6,041 nucleotides of DNA from Arenimonas sp. (GTDB lineage Bacteria > Pseudomonadota > Gammaproteobacteria > Xanthomonadales > Xanthomonadaceae): assembly GCA_003497545.1 (NCBI GenBank), contig DNNT01000150.1, positions 9,678 through 15,718 of the forward strand. Direction: 5' to 3'. How positions within the stretch are numbered: the stretch's first letter is position 1; each line of letters starts with the position of its first letter. Both the position numbers and the translations under genes were made by a program. Below the pieces are notes generated by a model that was not told where the DNA came from, searched no databases, and saw only the letters and a program-made list of their open reading frames with translations. Of this stretch, positions 1-3,819 are shown piece after piece.

Positions 1-2
1 CC

Positions 3-881
3 ACGCCGCTGCGGCTGCAGACGGTGCTGGTGGGGGCCCGCGGCCAGGCCAGCTTCAGCGATTCCGGGGGCCTGGCGCTGGGCCCGGTGCAGTCGCCCGA
101 CCACGCTCTGGACGTGCTGGTGGTGCCGGGCTACATGCATTCAAGCGCGCAGGACGCCGTGGAGCGGCTGGGCCAGTACGGCCCCGAGATCGAACTGCTG
201 CGCGCGCTGTCGCTGCGCGGCGTACCGCTCGCGGCCAGCTGCTGCGGCGCCTTCCTGCTGGCCGAGGCCGGCCTGCTCGACGGCCACGAGGCCACCACCA
301 GCTGGTGGCTCGACGGCGCCTTCCGCCGCCGCTACCCGCGGGTGAAGCTGTCGGTGGACCGCATGGTGGTGGAAGACGACGGCGTCACCACCACCGGCGC
401 CAGCACCGCCGTGATGGGCTACATGCTGCAGCTGCTGGCGCGCCACGCCGACCCGGCCCTGGCCCAGCACACCGCGCGCATGATGCTCATCGACCCCGAC
501 CGCCAGAGCCAGGCGCCCTACATCAGCCTGGCCCTGGGCGAACGCCCGCGGCACTCGCTGTCGGAAAAGGCCGAAGCCTTCCTGCAGCGCGAACTGCACC
601 GCGAACTGAGCATCGCCGAACTCGCCGGCCACTGCGGCACCAGCGAGCGCAGCCTGCTGAGGCACTTCCGCCAGCACTACGGCGCCAGCCCGCTGGCGCA
701 CCTGCAGCACCTGCGGGTGGAGCGCGCCAAGGCGCTGCTGGAAACCACGCTGCTGAGCTTCGAGGAAATCGTCGAACGCTGCGGCTATTCCGACGCCTCG
801 AGCTTCCGCAAGCTGTTCAAGCGCGCCACCTCACTGACGCCCGCCGACTACCGCGAGCGCTTCCGGCTGCGGGCGCACTGA
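3..881 (+). CDS. GlxA-family AraC-type transcriptional regulator, 5'-truncated by window
   Basis: This is a cytoplasmic DNA-binding regulator with a DJ-1/PfpI-like (class I glutamine amidotransferase-like) sensor domain followed by an AraC helix-turn-helix domain. The frame is open from base 3 with no stop, and the usual N-terminal strand of the PfpI domain (about 40-60 residues) is missing, so the true start lies upstream; the GTG at 24 is internal. Visible landmarks are VVPGYMHS (bases 123-146), the nucleophile-elbow-like SCCGAFLLAEAGLLDG with its Cys at 240-242, ATTSWW, and the AraC module from about base 590. That module has two HTH units (SIAELAGHCGTSERSLLRHF and FEEIVERCGYSDASSFRKLF) and the PADYRERF ending. 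GlxA-type proteins usually keep the Cys but act as regulators, not enzymes; the ligand cannot be told. The 3' end overlaps the convergent acyltransferase gene by 51 bp. Family assignment is firm; the target genes are unknown. Confidence 0.93.
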   Translation, partial: TPLRLQTVLVGARGQASFSDSGGLALGPVQSPDHALDVLVVPGYMHSSAQDAVERLGQYGPEIELLRALSLRGVPLAASCCGAFLLAEAGLLDGHEATTSWWLDGAFRRRYPRVKLSVDRMVVEDDGVTTTGASTAVMGYMLQLLARHADPALAQHTARMMLIDPDRQSQAPYISLALGERPRHSLSEKAEAFLQRELHRELSIAELAGHCGTSERSLLRHFRQHYGASPLAHLQHLRVERAKALLETTLLSFEEIVERCGYSDASSFRKLFKRATSLTPADYRERFRLRAH

Positions 882-2018
882 CGGCTTGCGGCGCTTGAGG
901 CCGAACAGCGGGCGCAGCCAGGCAACGCGGCGAACGATTTCGTGGCCGAGCAGGCAAGCGGCCACCGTGCCCGCGACCACCAGGCTCGCTTCCAGCCACG
1001 CGTCCAGCTGCAGCGGCACCAGCCAGTAGGCGACCACCACGGTGGCACTCTGGTGGATCACGTACCAGGGAAACACCGCCTCGCTGGCGTAGGGCAGCCA
1101 GCGGAACGGCCGGTCGAGGCCGTGCTTCGCCCAGGCCAGGATCGCCAGCAGCGTGGTCCAGACGAACAGGCCGCGCAGGCTGCGCACCGCGGCCAGGGCC
1201 GGTTCGCCGAACTCGACGCCCGACTTCACCAGGCCCACGTAAAGCACGCACATCGCGGCCGCGCCCAGGCCCAGCGGCCGGCGCAGGCGGACGATTTCCT
1301 CCCAGAAGCCGCGTGCGCGGGCCAGCAGGTAGCCGTAGACGAACACGGTGAAGAACTGGGCGTGCTGGAACCAGTCGTGGATGAGGTCGTTGGTGGGCTC
1401 GAAGCGCGGCAGCAGCACGTTCAGGTAAACCACCAGCGGCAAAGCCGGCAGCAGCACCAGGGCCCAGCCGCGCAGGCCGGCGAAGGCCGCCTGCAGGCGC
1501 CGGCCGGGCGCCGATTCCAGCAGCGGCAGCAGGGCCGTGAGCAGCAGGCTGTAGGGCCACAGGTAGGCCAGGTACCACAGGTGGTTCCAGGTGATGCCGT
1601 ATTCGGCGCCGTCGAAGCCGCCCTCGGGCCAGGGCTTCACCTGCCAGTAGCGCCACAGGAATTCCAGGTAACCCGGGCGGACGGTGCCATTGGCCACGCC
1701 CTGGCAGTAGGCCTGCACCGACACCACCACGAACATGCCGAACAGCAGCGGCGGCAGTAGGCGCCAGGTGCGGTCCAGCGCGAAGCGCCCGGGGTGGCGG
1801 GCCGGCTGGTAGAGGCCGATGGCCAGGCCGGAGATCAGGAACAGCAGGGCCATGCGCCAACGGTTCATGGCCAGCATGGGCCACTGCAGCCACTCGGCCA
1901 GGTGGGTGCTCTTGAGGTGCCAGTCCCACTCGGCCACGTAGAGCATGGCGCAGTGGTAGGCGATGAGCAGGAGGAAGGCGAGGACGCGCAGGGCGTCGAG
2001 GTCGTGGCGGCGTTCCAT
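831..2018 (-). CDS. Acyltransferase family 3 membrane protein (OpgC/OafA-like)
   Basis: This is a predicted multi-pass inner-membrane acyltransferase of 395 residues, within the usual 350-400 for stand-alone members. The family moves acetyl or succinyl groups onto periplasmic glycans, lipids or antibiotics; the substrate here is unknown. The start at 2018 (MERRHDLDALR) is chosen because GGAG (plus-strand 2025-2028) lies 6 nt upstream; an in-frame ATG at 2141 would add 41 Pro/Ala/Arg-rich residues unlike the family. Visible motifs are the RX10H signature (R11 and H22, in helix 1), FLISG at 60-64, the RTWRLLPP arginine-proline motif at 83-90 and NHLWYL at 145-150, all typical of PF01757. About ten hydrophobic helices alternate with Arg-rich loops. 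The length and the HLWYL region resemble glucan succinyltransferase OpgC/MdoC, but a specific symbol is not justified. It is divergent from the LytTR gene and may share its control region. Confidence 0.9.
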   Translation of the reverse strand: MERRHDLDALRVLAFLLLIAYHCAMLYVAEWDWHLKSTHLAEWLQWPMLAMNRWRMALLFLISGLAIGLYQPARHPGRFALDRTWRLLPPLLFGMFVVVSVQAYCQGVANGTVRPGYLEFLWRYWQVKPWPEGGFDGAEYGITWNHLWYLAYLWPYSLLLTALLPLLESAPGRRLQAAFAGLRGWALVLLPALPLVVYLNVLLPRFEPTNDLIHDWFQHAQFFTVFVYGYLLARARGFWEEIVRLRRPLGLGAAAMCVLYVGLVKSGVEFGEPALAAVRSLRGLFVWTTLLAILAWAKHGLDRPFRWLPYASEAVFPWYVIHQSATVVVAYWLVPLQLDAWLEASLVVAGTVAACLLGHEIVRRVAWLRPLFGLKRRKPSVRPQPEALAVVGGRQ

Positions 2019-2024
2019 GGTCGG

Positions 2025-2028
2025 CTCC
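2025..2028 (-). promoter_or_regulatory. Shine-Dalgarno GGAG of the acyltransferase gene
   Basis: On the minus strand GGAG sits 6 nt before the ATG at 2018. This favours the short start over the in-frame ATG at 2141. Confidence 0.7.
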
Positions 2029-2103
2029 GGTGGATTCGTGGCCAGACTGGGGCCCCGCCTTTGCGCCCGGCCAGCGCCAAGGGATGCATCGGGGGCCGCC
2101 GGG

Positions 2104-2132
2104 GACGAACCGCGGACGGCAGGGACGAACGG
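2104..2132 (-). promoter_or_regulatory. Candidate LytTR (AlgR-type) operator: two direct repeats, 20-bp period
   Basis: Read on the minus strand, GTTCGTCCC occurs twice (2130-2122 and 2110-2102) with starts 20 bp apart. With its flank the proximal copy (2132-2124) is CCGTTCGTC, identical to the core sequence known for AlgR, a LytTR-domain regulator; the distal copy (2112-2104) is CGGTTCGTC, one mismatch. LytTR domains commonly bind pairs of about 9-bp direct repeats roughly two helical turns apart. Relative to the predicted start of LytTR transcription at 2173 the sites lie at -49 to -41 and -69 to -61, a usual activator position. The repeats are seen directly; binding by the adjacent LytTR protein is inference. 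The short coding sequence at 1161-1169 also matches 8 of 9 bases, so a single hit means little; the pairing and location are the argument. Confidence 0.6.
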
Positions 2133-2160
2133 GGCTGTCACTCCGGAGCCCGGGGCTGTC
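2131..2160 (+). repeat. Direct repeat GGGGCTGTC x2, 21-bp period
   Basis: GGGGCTGTC occurs at 2131-2139 and 2152-2160, and the match extends one C leftwards (2130 and 2151). The 9-N12-9 layout resembles LytTR half-site pairs, although the sequence differs from the CCGTTCGTC core. The downstream copy abuts the predicted -10 hexamer and the upstream copy overlaps the -35 zone, so a protein bound here would more likely repress than activate. The role is unknown. Confidence 0.5.
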
Positions 2161-2166
2161 TAGAAT
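2161..2166 (+). promoter_or_regulatory. Predicted -10 element TAGAAT for a leaderless LytTR transcript
   Basis: TAGAAT matches the sigma-70 -10 consensus at 5 of 6 positions in an otherwise very GC-rich stretch. It occupies -12 to -7 relative to the A of the ATG at 2173, so transcription would start at or next to the start codon. No good -35 hexamer is found 16-18 bp upstream; CTGTCA (2135-2140) matches 4 of 6 but at a 20-bp spacing. The poor -35 fits a promoter that needs an activator. Confidence 0.5.
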
Positions 2167-2172
2167 TGGACG

Positions 2173-3051
2173 ATGGCCGACGCCTCCCCGCCCCCTGGCG
2201 CCTACGAGCGCTATCTTCCCTATCGACGCTGGGTCGAGTGGGGGTACTGGGTGGGCGCGGTGCTGGCGAGCATCGTCGGCAACGCCCTGACGGTCGGTAT
2301 GGAACTGCGCCGGGCCGGCCTGCCCCACCACCCGGCCGAACCGTGGATCTGGGAGGGCACCAGCAACCTGGTCTTCCTGGCGCTGGTGCCCGTGGTGGCC
2401 TGGTTCACGCGGCGCTACCCGCTGCACCTCGACACCTGGCGCCGGCGGCTGCCGGCCTACCTGGTGGCGAGCGTGGCGTTTTCGGCCCTGCACGTGGTGG
2501 GCATGGTGGCGCTGCGCATGGCCATCTACGCCGGCGCCGGCGACAGCTACGACTTCGGCCACTGGGGCCGGCAGTTCGCCTACGAATACCTCAAGGACGT
2601 GCGCAGCTTCGCCGGCATGGTGCTGGTGATGGAGGCCTACCGCTTCCTGCTGCGCCGGCTGCAGGGCGAGGCCAGCCTGCTGGCCGCGCCGGACGACGAC
2701 GCGCCGCCGGTGGAGCCCATCGAGCGGCCGGAGCGTTTCCTGGTGCGCAAGCTGGGGCGCGAATTCCTGGTGGCGGCGGCCGACATCGAATGGCTGCAGG
2801 CCTCCGGCAACTACGTGAACCTGCGGGTGCGCGGCCGCGACTACCCGCTGCGCAGCACCATCTCGGCGCTCGAATCACGGCTCGACCCGGCCCGCTTCCA
2901 GCGCGTGCACCGCAGCCACATCGTCAACCTCGACCACGTGGCCAGCATCGAACCGCTGGACACCGGCGACGCCCGCATCCACCTGCGCGACGGCAGCACC
3001 CTGCCCTGCAGCCGGCGTTACCGCGCCGCCCTGCGCGAACGCACGGCCTGA
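2173..3051 (+). CDS. Membrane-anchored LytTR-family transcriptional regulator
   Basis: This is a one-component regulator of 292 residues: an N-terminal membrane domain joined to a C-terminal LytTR DNA-binding domain, with no receiver domain or phospho-acceptor region. Four hydrophobic segments are visible at about 23-43, 62-78, 94-119 and 144-160, with a conserved-looking loop EPWIWEGTS (56-64). An acidic, Pro-rich linker (about 168-185, DDDAPPVEPIE) leads to the LytTR domain at about 187-288. That domain shows FLVRKLGREFLVAAADIEWL, ASGNYVNL, the RFQRVHRSHIVNLDHV core and a final SRRYRAAL. LytTR domains bind DNA through a beta fold at paired direct repeats, and such repeats lie just upstream of this gene. 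The ATG at 2173 has at most a weak GGA two bases away and may be translated without a leader. It probably senses a membrane or envelope signal; the signal and targets are unknown. It is divergent from the acyltransferase gene and convergent, 4 bp away, with the desaturase gene. Confidence 0.92.
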   Translation: MADASPPPGAYERYLPYRRWVEWGYWVGAVLASIVGNALTVGMELRRAGLPHHPAEPWIWEGTSNLVFLALVPVVAWFTRRYPLHLDTWRRRLPAYLVASVAFSALHVVGMVALRMAIYAGAGDSYDFGHWGRQFAYEYLKDVRSFAGMVLVMEAYRFLLRRLQGEASLLAAPDDDAPPVEPIERPERFLVRKLGREFLVAAADIEWLQASGNYVNLRVRGRDYPLRSTISALESRLDPARFQRVHRSHIVNLDHVASIEPLDTGDARIHLRDGSTLPCSRRYRAALRERTA

Positions 3052-3059
3052 GGCCTCAG
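3048..3059. repeat. 12-bp perfect palindrome holding both convergent stop codons
   Basis: CTGAGGCCTCAG is perfectly self-complementary and contains the TGA of the LytTR gene (3049-3051) and, on the other strand, the TGA of the desaturase gene (3058-3056). The stem is short, lacks a proper loop and has no T-run on either side, so it is not a convincing intrinsic terminator. Confidence 0.6.
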
Positions 3060-3718
3060 CGCGGCGGCCGGTAGAGCGTGCCGAACAGCCAGTCGCCCAG
3101 CGGGTAGGTGATGTTGAAGTTGAAGCGCGACATCAGCTTGGGGTCGTGGTGGGCCTGGTGCAGCCAGCGCAGCTTCTTCACCAGCGACAGGCGCGCCAGC
3201 CAGTGCGTTTCCGGCAGGTGGTAGGCGGTGTGCAGGATTTCGTAGTTCAGGAAATAAGCCAGCGCCGAGGCCACGAACAGCCAGGCCACGTTCGCCGAGA
3301 CCGCCCAGTCGAGCAGGAACCACACCGGCACGCCGAACAGGCCGAAGAAGAAGATCACCAGGACCGGCGGGAACAGCAGCGCGCGGAAGTCGCGCGGCGA
3401 ATCGACCGGCATGGCCTCGTGGGTGAAGAAGCGGTGGTGCTGGCCGGCGTGGCGCTTGTACACCAGGCCCAGGCCGCGAAAGGGCCGGTGCATGGGATAG
3501 CGGTGGCCCAGGTATTCGGTGAGGTTGGCGTAGGCCAGCGACAGCGGCACCGCCAGCCATTCCAGCGGCCGCACGGCCTGCAGCTGCCAGAGGCAGGCCA
3601 GCAACACCAGCCCGCCCACTCCGAAGGTGAACAGCGCATGCCACTGCCCGCGATACCCCGCCGGTATCAGCGTGGCCCGGTACTCCGCCCGATACCTCTC
3701 CACATGCTCCGGCACCAC
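3056..3718 (-). CDS. Sterol desaturase / fatty acid hydroxylase family protein
   Basis: This is a predicted integral-membrane di-iron oxygenase of 220 residues (PF04116 superfamily), which as a family hydroxylates or desaturates sterols, fatty acids, sphingoid bases or carotenoids. Iron-ligand histidine clusters are complete: H72-H77 (HX4H, in HRYPMH), H90-H94-H95 (HX3HH, HAGQHH) with H100, H163-H167 (HX3H) and H187-H190-H191 (HX2HH, HQAHHDP). Hydrophobic helices lie at about 29-46, 52-66, 114-136 and 142-160, leaving the histidines on one side of the membrane. The start is GTG at 3718, or possibly the next GTG at 3715; a purine-rich GGGAGAGGG (3730-3722) serves either. The substrate cannot be named from sequence. 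The gene is divergent from ppc, and the 70-bp inverted repeat begins only 15 bp upstream of its start. An active enzyme is likely because no ligand motif is missing. Confidence 0.9.
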   Translation of the reverse strand: MVPEHVERYRAEYRATLIPAGYRGQWHALFTFGVGGLVLLACLWQLQAVRPLEWLAVPLSLAYANLTEYLGHRYPMHRPFRGLGLVYKRHAGQHHRFFTHEAMPVDSPRDFRALLFPPVLVIFFFGLFGVPVWFLLDWAVSANVAWLFVASALAYFLNYEILHTAYHLPETHWLARLSLVKKLRWLHQAHHDPKLMSRFNFNITYPLGDWLFGTLYRPPR

Positions 3719-3721
3719 CCG

Positions 3722-3730
3722 CCCTCTCCC
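3722..3730 (-). promoter_or_regulatory. Shine-Dalgarno region of the desaturase gene
   Basis: On the minus strand GGGAGAGGG precedes the GTG start. Its GGAG (plus-strand 3726-3729) is 7 nt from the GTG at 3718, and its GAGG (3723-3726) is 7 nt from the GTG at 3715, so both starts are possible. Confidence 0.6.
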
Positions 3731-3748
3731 TCGAAAATGGGGTCAGAG

Positions 3749-3777
3749 AACATATTCGTTTCAAACCTCCGCTTGAA
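3749..3777 (-). promoter_or_regulatory. Weak candidate desaturase promoter inside the inverted repeat
   Basis: On the minus strand TTCAAG (3777-3772) and TATGTT (3754-3749) are 17 bp apart, mirroring the plus-strand candidate because of the repeat symmetry. The start would be near 3742, giving a leader of about 24 nt. The hexamers match only 3 of 6 and 4 of 6 positions. Confidence 0.25.
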
Positions 3778-3788
3778 GCAAATATGTT
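3760..3788 (+). promoter_or_regulatory. Weak candidate ppc promoter inside the inverted repeat
   Basis: TTCAAA (3760-3765) and TATGTT (3783-3788) are separated by 17 bp; each matches the sigma-70 consensus at 4 of 6 positions. Transcription would begin near 3795 and give a leader of about 25 nt. It is listed because the element occupies nearly all of the intergenic space; the match alone is weak. Confidence 0.3.
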
Positions 3789-3809
3789 CTCTGACCCCAT
3801 TTTGTGGGT

Positions 3810-3813
3810 AGGG
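3810..3813 (+). promoter_or_regulatory. Probable ribosome binding site of ppc (AGGG)
   Basis: AGGG lies 6 nt before the ATG at 3820, in a G-rich run just outside the inverted repeat, so hairpin formation would leave it free. Confidence 0.5.
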
Positions 3814-3819
3814 TTGGGG

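Larger units (their letters stand above)
3734..3803. repeat. 70-bp inverted-repeat element (MITE/REP-like) between divergent genes
   Basis: The outer arms are a perfect 23-bp inverted repeat (3734-3756 and 3781-3803) that begins AAAATGGGGTCAGAG and ends CTCTGACCCCATTTT. After one mismatch the pairing continues inward (3758-3764 with 3773-3779, one G-T pair), leaving a small loop near CTCC at 3767-3770. The element is about 40% GC, against roughly 70% in the flanking genes, so it looks foreign. From memory, sequences starting ATGGGGTCAGAG are dispersed in many proteobacterial genomes and are sometimes found with IS200/REP-type tyrosine transposases; this was not checked here. No transposase is present, so if mobile it depends on another copy's enzyme. 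It leaves only 15 bp to the desaturase start and 16 bp to the ppc start. Confidence 0.85.

Noticed and set aside
1161..1169. Further AlgR-like site GACGAACAG within the acyltransferase gene
   Set aside because: A single 8-of-9 match within coding sequence, unpaired; expected by chance in DNA of this codon usage.
2019..2141. Upstream in-frame ATG at 2141 extending the acyltransferase by 41 residues
   Set aside because: The extension is Pro/Ala/Arg-rich, unlike the family, and would run through the repeats; the ATG at 2018 has a well-placed GGAG and puts the RX10H motif near the N-terminus as expected.
2140..2162. TAGACA on the minus strand (2162-2157) as a -35 for the acyltransferase gene
   Set aside because: It matches 5 of 6 positions but nothing resembling a -10 follows at 16-18 bp; no promoter for this gene could be supported.
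817..2562. Long minus-strand open frame (581 codons) across the acyltransferase gene and the LytTR 5' half
   Set aside because: It is out of frame with the acyltransferase, is Pro/Arg/Ala-rich low complexity, shows no family motif and overlaps two well-supported genes; typical of GC-rich DNA with few stops.
1794..3074. Long plus-strand open frame (426 codons) over the LytTR gene
   Set aside because: Composition is dominated by Ala/Gly/Arg/Pro without domains; the frame at 2173-3051 carries clear LytTR motifs.
3041..3081. Possible hairpin terminator between the LytTR and desaturase genes
   Set aside because: Only short discontinuous pairing (GCACG with CGTGC, plus GGCC blocks) and no T-run on either strand.
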